This document shows positions 52,942 through 62,559 of a DNA stretch of 64,000 nucleotides, piece after piece. The DNA lies in assembly GCA_016716505.1 (NCBI GenBank), contig JADJWF010000005.1:62001-126000 (forward strand). Direction: 5' to 3'. This DNA comes from Verrucomicrobiota bacterium (GTDB lineage Bacteria; Verrucomicrobiota; Verrucomicrobiia; Limisphaerales; J093). Numbering within the stretch: the stretch's first letter is position 1; each line of letters opens with the position of its first letter. Both the position numbers and the translations under genes were made by a program. The notes below the pieces were generated by a model. The model did not search any database, was not told the origin of the DNA, and worked only from the letters and a program-made list of their open reading frames with translations.

Positions 52942-53649
52942 TCACCGTCCCCGCGAGGGCGGGCCACTGGCGGGCGGAGGGACGGGCTCGGGCTGCCATG
53001 GCACGATCCACCGGAAGACCCGATATGGGTCGCTTCGATTCGTGGTGGGAATTTCCAAGACGGTTTCCGGCAGCGCACCGCGCATGTCGAACTCGAACGA
53101 AAGAATGCGCGCGCCGGGCTGGAGCCGCGCCAGCTTGGGCATGAGCCGAACATTGAGTTCGGGCAGGAGGTAGAGGGTGACGACGGTGGCGTCGCTGATA
53201 TCGAGTTCAAAAATGTCCGCCTGCTTGATCGTGACGAGCGATTCGACTCCGGCCCGTTTCGCGTTCCGCCGTGAATCCACCACGCGTTGCGGGTTGATGT
53301 CCACGCCCACCGCGCGGACGCCGTAGCGCCGGGCGGCAGTCACCACGAACCGGCCGTCGCCACAGCCGAGGTCGTACAGCACATCGTCCGGCTTCAACTC
53401 GGCCAGTTCCAGCATCCGGTCCACCACCGGCTGCGGTGTGGGCACGTACACCACATCGGGGGCTTTGGCGGGCTGGGTGCCCGTGAAGTGGAACCACAAC
53501 CGCTCGAGGTGCGTGGGGCGCTCGTCGCCCTCGATGGTTGGTGGCTGGGGCAGAATCAGCAGGACCGCGCCTGACACGAGCATCAGGGCAACCAGCCAGA
53601 CCAACCGCCGAATTCGCGGGCGTCGTGTGCCGGTTCGCGAAGGAATCAT
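52942..53649 (-). CDS. Membrane-anchored class I SAM-dependent methyltransferase
   Basis: 235 residues, ATG 53649. One N-terminal membrane helix (LVWLVALMLVSGAVLLIL, about 16-33), then a Rossmann methyltransferase fold with VLYDLGCGDGRFVVTAA near 90 (motif I), AVGVDINPQRVVDSRR near 112 and IKQADIFELDISDATVV near 140. The target is unknown; relatives are often annotated only as methyltransferase-domain proteins. Lies downstream of the UroD-like gene on the same strand. Confidence 0.85.
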   Translation of the reverse strand: MIPSRTGTRRPRIRRLVWLVALMLVSGAVLLILPQPPTIEGDERPTHLERLWFHFTGTQPAKAPDVVYVPTPQPVVDRMLELAELKPDDVLYDLGCGDGRFVVTAARRYGVRAVGVDINPQRVVDSRRNAKRAGVESLVTIKQADIFELDISDATVVTLYLLPELNVRLMPKLARLQPGARILSFEFDMRGALPETVLEIPTTNRSDPYRVFRWIVPWQPEPVPPPASGPPSRGR

Positions 53650-53740
53650 GCTGGAACTGTGTTCCCAGCCGCGAGGGACGGCAATGACGGAAACCGCCGG
53701 AGGCCGCGACCTCGCTGCGGTCAATGGACGAGCGAGCCGC

Positions 53741-54985
53741 TCACCCCTCGTACCGGCCGGCCTCGCGCGCCGCGTCGTACATGGCCACGACGTTTTCCGG
53801 CGGCACATCCGCCAGGATGTTGTGGACTTGTTGGAAGACGTAACCGCCGCCGGGCTTCCAGATGGACAGCAGTTCCCGGACGTTGCGCCGGACTTCCTCC
53901 GGCGGCCCGTGCCCCAGGGTGTGCCGCGTGTCGCAACCGCCGCCCCAGAAGGTGAGTTGTGCGCCGAACTCGCGTTTGAGTTCGGCCGGTGCCATCCCGC
54001 GGCAGGTGATCTGCACCGGGTTGATGGCGTCCAGTCCCGCCTCGATGAGACCGGGCAGCAACTCCCGCACTCCGCCACAGCAGTGGAGCATGATCTTGAG
54101 ATGCGGAGCCAGTTCCCGCACGCGGTCCCACATCAGCTTCTCGCGCGGGAAGAAGAACTCCCGGTACATCTTCGGCGACACCTGTGGACCGTTCTGCATC
54201 CCGAGGTCGTCGCCAAACAGGATGATGTCCAGATGTGGTCCGACCGCGCCGAGGAAGCGCTCCAGATTGGCCAGGTGCATCTCCACCACCCGATCGAGGA
54301 ACTCGTGGGCGCGCGGCGGATTGCCGGCGAGCAGCAGGAAGAAATTGTCGTTGCGATACAGGAATTGTCCCATCTCGAGCAAGTTGCCGCCGAACAAGCC
54401 GATGATGGCGCGATTCGTCCGCGCGCGCAGGCACCGGGCGCCTTCGGCCAGGACGTGAACTCCTTCCGCTCCCGCCGCCAACGGCCCCGGCGGAGAGGCG
54501 ATGGCTGTCCACATGCACTCCTCCAGCACCTCACGGAGCCGGCTCAGGTCGTCGTGCTCCGCAAACGGCCAGTAGGTTTGCTCGAAATACAGCACCCCGA
54601 CGGGCATCTGGGCGATCACGCGGCCGGTCGGCGAAAGAATCTCCCAACGATCCCCGACGCGGCGGAGACGCACCCAGGCTGGCATCAGACACGGCGAGCC
54701 ATCGGGCAACGTCCACTCCTGCCAGTGTCGGTCCTCGAGCGCGAAGGCCCGGCCGAGCTCGATGGTGTCCACGCCGAATCGCTCCAGCACGTCGTCGTCC
54801 ACGATCGCCAGTTGCTGTACCGGGTCGTACACCCGGATCGGCCGGTCCGGCAGCCCCAGGTGCCGGCGGAGCCGACGGTAGGCGATGGCGGCGATACCCG
54901 AGGAGCGGTGCCCGGAAAGATCAATCGGCACGCGGTCCGGCTCAAGGTGGTTCAAGGCACGGAGAACTCGTTCGCGGGAGGTCAT
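53741..54985 (-). CDS. Uroporphyrinogen decarboxylase (UroD)-like methyltransferase-family protein
   Basis: 414 residues, ATG 54985 (MTSRERVLRALNHLEPDRVP, the typical UroD/MtaA-type start). HILFGDDLG-like motif DIILFGDDLGMQNGP near 250, MLHCCGGVRELLPGLIEAG near 299, WGGGCDTRHTLGHGPPEEV near 347. True UroD is usually shorter, and the HCCG and GGGCDT Cys motifs fit the corrinoid or metal-dependent methyltransferase branch abundant in Verrucomicrobia. Substrate unknown. Confidence 0.87.
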   Translation of the reverse strand: MTSRERVLRALNHLEPDRVPIDLSGHRSSGIAAIAYRRLRRHLGLPDRPIRVYDPVQQLAIVDDDVLERFGVDTIELGRAFALEDRHWQEWTLPDGSPCLMPAWVRLRRVGDRWEILSPTGRVIAQMPVGVLYFEQTYWPFAEHDDLSRLREVLEECMWTAIASPPGPLAAGAEGVHVLAEGARCLRARTNRAIIGLFGGNLLEMGQFLYRNDNFFLLLAGNPPRAHEFLDRVVEMHLANLERFLGAVGPHLDIILFGDDLGMQNGPQVSPKMYREFFFPREKLMWDRVRELAPHLKIMLHCCGGVRELLPGLIEAGLDAINPVQITCRGMAPAELKREFGAQLTFWGGGCDTRHTLGHGPPEEVRRNVRELLSIWKPGGGYVFQQVHNILADVPPENVVAMYDAAREAGRYEG

Positions 54986-55226
54986 GGAGTGAATTCGCTG
55001 GCCGTGGGCATAACAGGTTGCCCCCGCTCGTCAAGGCGCGGTCCGGCGGAGACGGAGCATCTTGACGCCGGACGGAGCGTGGGCAGCCGGTCCCCGCTGG
55101 TCAGACGAACAGGGATGTCACCGGGGGCAGACGCCTGCTTCCGAATCACCGGCCTGCGGCAAGTTCCCTCGAACTTCCGAAGGAACCGCACGATCGCCGG
55201 CGAAGGGCCGAAAGCGGCATGAGCGG

Positions 55227-56339
55227 TCAGGCCGGGGAGGCTTTGACAAAGTTCTTGCCGGGCAATTGCCGGATCAATCGCTTCATCTCGAGGCTGAGGA
55301 GACTGACCGAGACAGTCGAAGGCGGCAGGCCGCTGCGGCGGATGAGGTCATCAATGTGGAGTTCCTCTGCGCCGAGGAGGTCGAAGACGCGCTGCTCGTT
55401 TTCGCCGAGGGCGAGGGCTGGCAACGTGCCCGTTTCATTCGGCGCCGGCGGACGGTTCGAGGCAGGGAAGAGGTACTCGAACTCGGACAGCACATCTTCC
55501 GCGCCCTCGCACAGCTTGGCGCCCTTCTTGATCAGTTCGTGACAGCCCTTGCTCTGGGGCGAATCAATGCGGCCCGGCACCGCGAAGACCTGACGGCCGT
55601 AATCCACAGCCATGCCGGCGGTGATCAGCGCGCCGCTGGTCAAACCGGCCTCGACCACGACCGTTCCCTGCGTCATGCCCGCCACGATGCGGTTGCGAAT
55701 CGGGAAACTCTGCTTGTCCGCGGGCCGGTTGAAGGGGAACTGCGTCACCAGTGCGCCGTTGGCGGCGATGCGTTCGAACAACTCCGCGTTCTCCGGCGGG
55801 AAGACGAGATTAATCCCCGTGCCCAGCACCGCGATGGTGCGCCCCTTGGCCGTCAGCGCCCCCTGATGGGCCGCCGTGTCAATGCCGCGCGCGCCGCCGC
55901 TGACCACGGTCACGCCCACATAGGCGAGTTGATACGCGAGTTTGCGGGCCGATTCCTGACCGTAGTGGCTGGTGCGGCGCGCCCCGACGATCGCCACGGC
56001 GTTCTGGTCGCGCGGCTCGAGGCGGCCCTTCACGTAGAGCACGATCGGGGGATCGTAGATTTGCCGGAGCAGCTTCGGGTAGTTCTCGTCCGCCTGGGTG
56101 ATCACCGAACAACCGAACTCGCGGATGCGCTGCAACTCCGCGGCGAGGTCCACGGTGCGTTCCCAGTTGGCGATGGCATCGGCGGTGTCCTCGCCGATGC
56201 CCCGCACACGAAGCAGATCGCTCTTCGAAGCGCGCAACACGGCGGGCGCGTCGGCGAAGTGTTCGAGCAATTGCCGCAGCCGCACGGGGCCGACATGCTC
56301 GATGAGGTTCAGCGCCACGAGGGCTTCGGTCGGGTCCAT
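55227..56339 (-). CDS. dprA: DNA-processing protein DprA
   Basis: 370 residues from ATG 56339. Loads RecA on incoming single-stranded DNA during natural transformation. An N-terminal HhH-type region (LRVRGIGEDTADAIANWE) is followed by the Rossmann-like DprA domain: AIVGARRTSHYGQESA near 134, VVSGGARGIDTAAHQGAL near 161, GTGINLVFPPENAELF near 190 and FPIRNRIVAGMTQGTVVVEA near 229. A C-terminal winged helix (LHIDDLIRRSGLPPSTVSVS) ends it. Confidence 0.93.
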   Translation of the reverse strand: MDPTEALVALNLIEHVGPVRLRQLLEHFADAPAVLRASKSDLLRVRGIGEDTADAIANWERTVDLAAELQRIREFGCSVITQADENYPKLLRQIYDPPIVLYVKGRLEPRDQNAVAIVGARRTSHYGQESARKLAYQLAYVGVTVVSGGARGIDTAAHQGALTAKGRTIAVLGTGINLVFPPENAELFERIAANGALVTQFPFNRPADKQSFPIRNRIVAGMTQGTVVVEAGLTSGALITAGMAVDYGRQVFAVPGRIDSPQSKGCHELIKKGAKLCEGAEDVLSEFEYLFPASNRPPAPNETGTLPALALGENEQRVFDLLGAEELHIDDLIRRSGLPPSTVSVSLLSLEMKRLIRQLPGKNFVKASPA

Positions 56340-56436
56340 GCGAGGCACTATCGCAAGCGCCGGAGGGCGGGCAAGCCGGCAGCGGGCGGGCACATTCCGG
56401 TTTGCGTCCCGGGCACAAGTCGTTTACTGCTCGCCC

Positions 56437-57779
56437 ATGCGCTTCCTTCATCTCTTCCTTCTTGGCGGAGGCCTGTTGCTGCCCGCGTTCCGCGGTGCGG
56501 CCGCCGTCTTCCCGCCGCCGGCGCAGTTGCCCCCGCAGCCCGCCCTGCCCGATCCGCTCGTCCGGTTTGACGGTCAACCGGTGAAGACCGCCCGCGAGTG
56601 GCTCACGCGGCGACGGCCGGAGCTCAAGGCGCTCTTCCAGCATTACATGTACGGACATCTGCCGCCGCCAGCGCGCAAGGTCACCGCGACCAACCGCTAC
56701 ACGAACCCGATGTTCCTCGACGGCCGCGCTACGCTGAGGGAGGTCGTGCTAAGCTTCGGTCCGCCGGACGCCCCGAAGATGAACTTGGTGGTCGTAACGC
56801 CCAACGGCGTCCGGAAACCGCCCCCGGTCATTTTGGGCGTCAACTTCTGCGGCAACCACGCGGCAATCAACGATCCCGGCATCGCGCTGCCCATCGGCTG
56901 GATGCCGAAACACTGTCCGGACTGCCCCGATAACCGCGCCCTGCCGGCGGGTCGCGGCAAGGACTCGCCCTCGTGGGACGTCGCGCAGGTGATCGCCCGC
57001 GGTTACGCGCTGGCGACCTTTTACCACGGTGACCTCGACCCGGACGACGCCAGCGCCACCACCGGGATCCGCGCCTTCGCGGCGAAGGGCGGGATGACCG
57101 GCTGGTTGCGGAAGCCTGCCAAGGACTGGATCTGCCCCGCCTGTCCCGACCGCTACTCGAAGGGCGACTACGACTGGAGCACGATCAGCGCGTGGGCGTG
57201 GGGCTTTCATCGGGCCGTGGATTACCTGAGTACCGACCGCGGCGTGGACGCGAAGCGGATTGCGGTCTTCGGCCATTCGCGCAACGGCAAGACCGCCCTG
57301 CTGGCGGGAGCTTTCGATGAACGGATCGCGCTGGTCCTCTCGCACCAGTCCGGTTGCGGCGGCGCGGCACCAAGCCGCGGCAAAATTGGGGAGTCGGTGA
57401 AACAGATCAATGACCGCTTTCCCCACTGGTTCAACGCCGCCTTCAAGGAGTTCAACGAAGCTCCCGAACGCCTGCCGTTCGATCAGCACGCGTTGGTGGC
57501 GCTCTGTGCCCCGCGGCCGGTCCTGCTCTCTCGAACGCGGTGGACGACCAATGGGCCAATCCGTCCGGCCAGTTCGAGGTCCTGGTGGCCGCCAGCCCGG
57601 CGTACCGGTTGCTTGGGGCACCGGGGCTGTTGGCCGCCACCATGCCCGCGCCCGGCAAGTTGGTGCTGGGCCGACTGGGTTATTTCTATCGGGCGGGCAA
57701 GCATTCGGTGACCAGCGAGGACTGGAAGGCTTTTCTTGATTTCGCTGACGCCCAGTGGGGGCCGCCGGGGAAGAAGTAA
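56437..57779 (+). pseudogene. Secreted CE15-like glucuronoyl esterase/hydrolase, frameshifted
   Basis: About 447 residues when corrected. Signal peptide MRFLHLFLLGGGLLLPAF. Alpha/beta-hydrolase of the CE15 type: nucleophile motif VFGHSRNGKTALLAGAFD (family GCSRxGK), catalytic-region HQSGCGGAAPSRG, and near the C-terminus GKHSVTSEDWKAFLDF with the catalytic His. The frame breaks in a CT repeat at 57526-57533: after RPVLLS the first frame runs to junk (stop 57711), while the next continues NAVDDQWANPSGQFEVLVAA to 57779. Two extra bases, or one missing, explain it. CE15 enzymes cleave lignin-glucuronoxylan esters; that substrate is inferred only. Confidence 0.83.
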
Positions 57780-58121
57780 CCGCTTCTTGGGCGGCGCTTC
57801 AGAAACGTCCGCCCGTGCCGCCAGCCCGAGGGCCGGCGCGCGTTGCAACTGTTCGCGGTGGGACGGGGCGCTCCGGGCTTTTCGGCCGCTACCGCTTCTT
57901 CCCCTGCGACGATACGCCGACCGAACCGGCGGGGCGAGGTGGGCCAACTGACGCTCCGGGGCGTCCCCGGTTTGAGGTGGCCGGTGGCTGGCGGCCCTGC
58001 CTGCACTCCCCTTTGCCACCTCCAATCGTCGAGTCCGTTCGCATCGTCATCTTCGGGGGAAAACCTTGCGAACCGAGGTTGCTGTTGCTCGCTGGGTTGC
58101 TCTGTTACACAGTCTTGCGTC
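57780..58121 (+). other. Intergenic region before the TonB-type operon
   Basis: About 340 bp without a credible gene on either strand. Likely carries the promoter of the TonB-ExbB-ExbD group. Confidence 0.5.
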
Positions 58122-59237
58122 ATGCAGCAGGCCGCCAGGCTGGCTTGGTTTCGACTCCGCGCGCTCCCGCCCATCGCGTGGTCGCTGCTGCTTTCCCTCG
58201 TGATTCACGTGGTCTTGTTCACGGCCATCGAACTGGGCAATCGCCTTGATCTGTGGCAGTTCACACCGGTGGCCCTCGTGGCCAGGTGGTTGGGCATCAC
58301 TCCGCCCCCGCCCGCCCAGTCTGCCGGGTTGACGACCACACGACCGGCGGAACCGGTCCCGCAAGAGGTCCCGATGGTGTTTGTGGATGTGGATCCGTCG
58401 CAGGCGAGTCTCGAGGCTCCGCCGGATACCCCCTTCTATTCTCCGGTCAACTCCTTGGCTGCCGATCCTGATCCCGTTGACGATCAAGCCCAGCCGCGGC
58501 TCGACGGCAAACAGGACAAGGTACTGAAGACGCTGGCCACCGAACGGAGTGCCGCCGTTCCCCTGCAACCCGCTTCGCCAGCGGAGGCGCAACCCGAATC
58601 AAGCGCGCGCCAGCGACCGCCGGAGGTCGTTGACCGCGCCCAGCCCGAGCCCAAGCCCCTCGAACCGGAGGTGGCCAAGGTGGAGCCAGTGGCCCGGGCG
58701 GTTCCCCGCGTCGAGCCGGGCAACTTCGAAGCCGCGAAACCAGCGCCCCAGCCGCAACCCATTGCGTCCGCCATGCCTTCGGGAACGGGTCTGGAAGCGC
58801 GGGAACGTCCGCGCACCCTGGCCGCCGCCCGGGCCGACCGGAATCTGAACCCGCACAGCGCGCTGGTAGGTGAGAAGTACAGGCAGGAGGGCGGGGTAAG
58901 GCGATTCAGCGTGCAGTCGTCCCTTGATGTCCGCGGCAGCCCTTTCGGAAATTACGACGCCCGCTTTGTCAGCATCGTCCAGCAGTGCTGGCTCGAACTC
59001 CTGCAGCAGCAGCGATACACCCTCGACCGGGTGGGCAAGGTGGTGCTGCGGTTCAAACTCACCTTCGACGGCCGCATCAAGGACATGGAGACAGTGGAAT
59101 CGAACGTCGGTGAAATCTTCACGCTGCTCTGCCAGATGGCCATCACCAAGCCCGCGCCCTACGACAAATGGCCGACCGAAATGCGGAAGATGATCCGCGA
59201 GGATCATCGCGAGGTGATGTTCACGTTCTACTACTAG
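58122..59237 (+). CDS. TonB-like energy-transduction protein
   Basis: 371 residues, ATG 58122. Short cytoplasmic part, one membrane helix (WSLLLSLVIHVVLFTAIELG, about 20-39), a long Pro/Glu/Ala-rich periplasmic spacer (about 60-260), and a C-terminal beta domain GNYDARFVSIVQQCWLELLQ, FKLTFDGRIKDMETVESN. The SxxxH membrane-helix pattern of TonB is present (SLVIH). exbB- and exbD-like genes follow at 59285 and 59939, so the three form one energising complex for outer-membrane transport. Confidence 0.85.
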   Translation: MQQAARLAWFRLRALPPIAWSLLLSLVIHVVLFTAIELGNRLDLWQFTPVALVARWLGITPPPPAQSAGLTTTRPAEPVPQEVPMVFVDVDPSQASLEAPPDTPFYSPVNSLAADPDPVDDQAQPRLDGKQDKVLKTLATERSAAVPLQPASPAEAQPESSARQRPPEVVDRAQPEPKPLEPEVAKVEPVARAVPRVEPGNFEAAKPAPQPQPIASAMPSGTGLEARERPRTLAAARADRNLNPHSALVGEKYRQEGGVRRFSVQSSLDVRGSPFGNYDARFVSIVQQCWLELLQQQRYTLDRVGKVVLRFKLTFDGRIKDMETVESNVGEIFTLLCQMAITKPAPYDKWPTEMRKMIREDHREVMFTFYY

Positions 59238-59284
59238 CCGCTGGGCGCCGGGCAGGAACGGGGAGTCAAGGTTTTCAAGGTTCT

Positions 59285-59926
59285 ATGTGGAATTTTCTTC
59301 AAGCAGGTGGCCCATTTATGTGGGTGCTGCTGGCGACGTCGGTGGTCGCTTTGGCGTTCATCATCGAACGCGGCGTGGCGTTGCGGCGAAGCCGCCTGCT
59401 CCCGGCGGGGCTGGAGTCGGCCATTGATCGCTGCCACGGCCATGAGGATTTGACCGTGCTGCAGATGGCCTGCCAGCAGTATCCCTCGACCCTCGCCCGA
59501 CTGGTCCTGGTTGCCATCGAGCATCTGTCCAGCCCGAAGTCAGACAATGCCACCGCCGTGCAGACGCGGGCCCGGAACGAGGTGCAGTCGCTGGAACGGG
59601 GTCTGGTGGTGCTGGAGGTCATTGTGGGAATCTCGCCGTTGCTGGGCCTGATCGGCACGATTCACGGCCTGATCATCCTGTTCGGTGACCTCGGCCAGCA
59701 AGGGGTGACGGACAACGCTGCCTTTGCCCGGGGCATTTCGATCGCCCTGCATACCACCCTGTCGGGTCTGATGATCGCCGTGCCGACCCTTATCGCATGG
59801 AGTTATTACACGAAGAAAGTCGAGGCGGTGGCGGTCGAGATGGAGACCGTCCTCGACGATTTCCTTCGCCGAATGTATCGGCGGCACCGGGCCGAGATTG
59901 AGACTGCTCCGGACGACGGCGTCTGA
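59285..59926 (+). CDS. exbB: MotA/TolQ/ExbB proton channel family protein
   Basis: 213 residues, ATG 59285 (the frame is open upstream without homology). Three membrane helices: MWVLLATSVVALAFIIERG, the family signature ISPLLGLIGTIHGLIILF near 119-136, and ISIALHTTLSGLMIAVPTLI near 162-181. Forms the proton channel with ExbD at 59939. Confidence 0.92.
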   Translation: MWNFLQAGGPFMWVLLATSVVALAFIIERGVALRRSRLLPAGLESAIDRCHGHEDLTVLQMACQQYPSTLARLVLVAIEHLSSPKSDNATAVQTRARNEVQSLERGLVVLEVIVGISPLLGLIGTIHGLIILFGDLGQQGVTDNAAFARGISIALHTTLSGLMIAVPTLIAWSYYTKKVEAVAVEMETVLDDFLRRMYRRHRAEIETAPDDGV

Positions 59927-59938
59927 GATTGCGTTCCG

Positions 59939-60361
59939 ATGCGCTTCTTCGAGAAGAAACGGCGGCAGCCCCCGGCGATCATCATCGTCTCGCTGGTGGA
60001 CATCCTCATCGTGCTGCTGATCTTCCTGGTGGTGACCACCACCTTCAAGAATCAGCCCGCCGTCCGGCTCACGCTGCCGGAGGCACAAGCCGGCACGCGC
60101 GGCCAGGCCGAGCCGGAGGCGGTCATCATCACCCTGACCAAGGATCCGCCCCAAATCTTCCTCGGCACGAGACCGGTCGAGCTCTCCGGTTTGCAGGCCG
60201 AACTGAACGAACTCGCCCGGCAGAACCCGGATGTCACCGTGGCGATCCGGTCGGATGAGGAGGCGCAGGTGGGGCGCTTCGTGAATGTTGCGGCGATGGT
60301 CAAGGCCGCGGGTTTCCGCAAACCGGTCGCCATCCACACCCGCACCGGGCTCAAGCCCTGA
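59939..60361 (+). CDS. exbD: ExbD/TolR family biopolymer transport protein
   Basis: 140 residues. One membrane helix with the essential Asp: IIIVSLVDILIVLLIFLV near 14-31, then a periplasmic domain with VAIRSDEEAQVGRFVNVAAM near 108. Partner of ExbB in the proton-driven channel. Confidence 0.92.
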   Translation: MRFFEKKRRQPPAIIIVSLVDILIVLLIFLVVTTTFKNQPAVRLTLPEAQAGTRGQAEPEAVIITLTKDPPQIFLGTRPVELSGLQAELNELARQNPDVTVAIRSDEEAQVGRFVNVAAMVKAAGFRKPVAIHTRTGLKP

Positions 60362-60394
60362 TCCCGCTCCCGACGGGCGAACTTCGGCTTCCCC

Positions 60395-62077
60395 TCAGCG
60401 AGACTGCGAGATCTTGCGGATGGCGTTCAAGGGATGGACATCCAACAGGTTGGGGTAAATGCCGGCAATCTGATCGGGCCGGAAAAAATTGAAGCCGCTG
60501 GCAAAATACACGGGCGCCACGGGTGCCTGCTCGCCCACGAGGAGACGCTCCGCCTCTGACAACAGCGCGGCCCTCCGGCCAAGGTCCGGCTCGCGATTCG
60601 CCCGCTCCAGCAGGAGGTCGTAGTCTGAATTCGACCAGCCCGTGCGGTTGTTGCCGTTGCGGCTGACAAACAAGTCGAGAAAGGTGTTGGGATCATCGTA
60701 GTCGCCCACCCAACTGCTCTGGCTGAGGTCGTAGTCAAGCTGGCGCTGGGCGGCGATGAACACGCGTTTTTCGCGATTGTCCAGCTCCACCCGCAGGCCA
60801 AGCCCCTGCTCCCACATGGTTTTCAACTCGACCGCGATCTTCGCGTGCTCCTGCCCCGTGCCCGCGCCCGCCGTCCAGTACAAGTAGCGCAAGGGCCGCA
60901 GCCCGGTCCCGCCCGGATGCCCAGCCTCGGCCAGCAGGCGTCGGGCCGCCGCGAGATCGAACTCCACCGCCCGCGTCGCCAGATGGTTGGCGGTGCCCGG
61001 CGGAACCATGCCGGCCGCGGGTTGTTCCCCGCCCCTGGTGATTCGCCCGACGATGCGCTGGCGGTCAATGGCCAGCGAGAGCGCCCGGCGCACCCGCGCG
61101 TCATCCAGTGGTGGGCGGGTGGTGTTGAACCGGACGAAATAGACCGCCAGGAAATCGAAGCGATGGCAATCCGGGCGCTGCCGGAGCAGATCGAGCAGCT
61201 CGGCCGGCACCAGATTGCGATCCCAGATCACGTCCGCGTGGCCGGTTTCGTACAAGTTGAAGGCCGTTGCCGGGTTGGCGATGGTCAGCAGATCAACGAC
61301 CTCGATGGCCGTGTTGGCAGCGTCCCAGTAGCGCGGGTTTTTGCGCAGGCGCACCCGGTCGTTCAGCCGCCAAAAATCAAGTTGGTACGGTCCGCTGACC
61401 GGCAGGGGTTGCGCGCGAATCCACTGGTCGCCCAACCGTTCGACGGCGTGCCGGGGAACCACCGCCAGCGTTTGAAACGCGCAAAGATCGAGGAAGAACG
61501 GCGTCGGTTGGCGGAGCTGCACGCGGAACCGATGCGCGTCCACGGCTTGGAAGCCAAGCTGCCGGGCGTCGGTCAGAGTGCCCGCATTGAATGATTCGGC
61601 ATTCTCGATGAAAAAGAGCTGGCTCGCGTAGCCGGCGCCGGTCCCGGGATCCAGCGCGCGACGCCACGAATAGGCAACGTCTTCAGCGGTGATCGGCTCG
61701 CCCGTGGACCACACGGCGTTCGTCCGCAGGTAGAACAGGTAAGTGCGCCCATCCGCCGTGATTTCCCACCGCTCGGCGAGCCCGGGAATGGGCCGGGCCG
61801 TCACCGGATCGTTCCGCGTCAACCCCTCAAAGAGCGGCATCGTCACGCGGAGGTCTTCGATGCTGAGGGCCAGGGCCGGATCGAGGGATTCCGGTTCTGC
61901 GCCGTTGATGATGGTCAACTCGGCCGGCGGCAGCGCCGGCCCGCAGCCCGTGAGCCAGAGCAGGGCCAGGAGCAAGGGGAAGAAGGCTCCGCTCCGGCCG
62001 ACGCGCCCGGTCAGGCAGACCCGCCACAAGCGAAACGCCTCCGGCGATTGACCGGAGGCGTTCCGCGCGCGTTGCAT
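60395..62077 (-). CDS. Peptide ABC transporter substrate-binding lipoprotein (OppA-like)
   Basis: 560 residues from ATG 62077, or 544 from an in-frame TTG at 62029. The lipobox LLALLWLTGCG (Cys near 46) marks a lipoprotein; the TTG start gives an ordinary-length signal peptide. Family 5 solute-binding motifs: NGAEPESLDPALALSIEDLR near 59, LAERWEITADGRTYLFYLR near 100, and PVSGPYQLDFWRLNDRVRLR near 227. A 29-bp hairpin lies inside the first 16 codons, which argues for the later start. No permease genes adjacent. It is downstream of secG. Confidence 0.88.
   Translation of the reverse strand: MQRARNASGQSPEAFRLWRVCLTGRVGRSGAFFPLLLALLWLTGCGPALPPAELTIINGAEPESLDPALALSIEDLRVTMPLFEGLTRNDPVTARPIPGLAERWEITADGRTYLFYLRTNAVWSTGEPITAEDVAYSWRRALDPGTGAGYASQLFFIENAESFNAGTLTDARQLGFQAVDAHRFRVQLRQPTPFFLDLCAFQTLAVVPRHAVERLGDQWIRAQPLPVSGPYQLDFWRLNDRVRLRKNPRYWDAANTAIEVVDLLTIANPATAFNLYETGHADVIWDRNLVPAELLDLLRQRPDCHRFDFLAVYFVRFNTTRPPLDDARVRRALSLAIDRQRIVGRITRGGEQPAAGMVPPGTANHLATRAVEFDLAAARRLLAEAGHPGGTGLRPLRYLYWTAGAGTGQEHAKIAVELKTMWEQGLGLRVELDNREKRVFIAAQRQLDYDLSQSSWVGDYDDPNTFLDLFVSRNGNNRTGWSNSDYDLLLERANREPDLGRRAALLSEAERLLVGEQAPVAPVYFASGFNFFRPDQIAGIYPNLLDVHPLNAIRKISQSR
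62034..62062 (-). terminator. Hairpin after secG, overlapping the substrate-binding protein start
   Basis: Perfect 11-bp stem, AACGCCTCCGG (62034-62044) and CCGGAGGCGTT (62052-62062), loop 7 nt. It lies 23 nt after the secG stop in the direction of transcription. The following T tract is short (TTTCGCTT), so termination may be partial. Confidence 0.6.
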
Positions 62078-62084
62078 AAGCGGA

Positions 62085-62534
62085 CTAAGGGGCCGGTTCT
62101 TCGGGCGGCGGCAGGGTGAAGACGCCTTGCTCGGTCGTCACCGTCGGCGGGGTCACGGTGGCGGGAGCAACCCCGGTCGGGCCGGGCGCTTGAATGGAAG
62201 GCACCACGGTTTGCGGGGCAGTGGTCGCGGCCGGGGTCGCCGCGGCGGAAACCTCGTCAATCAGCTTCGCCATCCCCCGGCCCGCCTTGTGCGCCTCGTG
62301 ATTGCGCAGGATGGAGAGCACCAGCGCGAGCACCAGGAACACCGCGGTCGCGTATTTGGTCACTTGGGTGAGCATGTTGCCGGACCCGGCGCCGAAAAGC
62401 GCCTCGGTCGCCGCGCCGCCAAACGCCATGCCCAGCCCGGCCTCTTTCTTGGGCAATTGCACCAAGACCAGCAGGATCAGGAACAACGAGGTGAGAACCA
62501 ACACCAGCGTCAACAAACCAATGAGGAGACCCAT
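62085..62534 (-). CDS. secG: Preprotein translocase subunit SecG
   Basis: 149 residues, ATG 62534. Two membrane helices: LLTLVLVLTSLFLILLVLVQ at the N-terminus and TAVFLVLALVLSIL near 65, separated by the family loop KEAGLGMAFGGAATEALFGA. A Pro/Thr/Ala-rich tail makes it longer than E. coli SecG. Part of a pgk-tpiA-secG order, which is widely conserved. Confidence 0.92.
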   Translation of the reverse strand: MGLLIGLLTLVLVLTSLFLILLVLVQLPKKEAGLGMAFGGAATEALFGAGSGNMLTQVTKYATAVFLVLALVLSILRNHEAHKAGRGMAKLIDEVSAAATPAATTAPQTVVPSIQAPGPTGVAPATVTPPTVTTEQGVFTLPPPEEPAP

Positions 62535-62559
62535 AACAAAACGGCAAAACGGTCGTTGT

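Noticed and set aside
53438..55222. A 594-codon plus-strand frame over the methyltransferase and UroD-like genes
   Set aside because: Antisense to two well-supported genes and lacking motifs.
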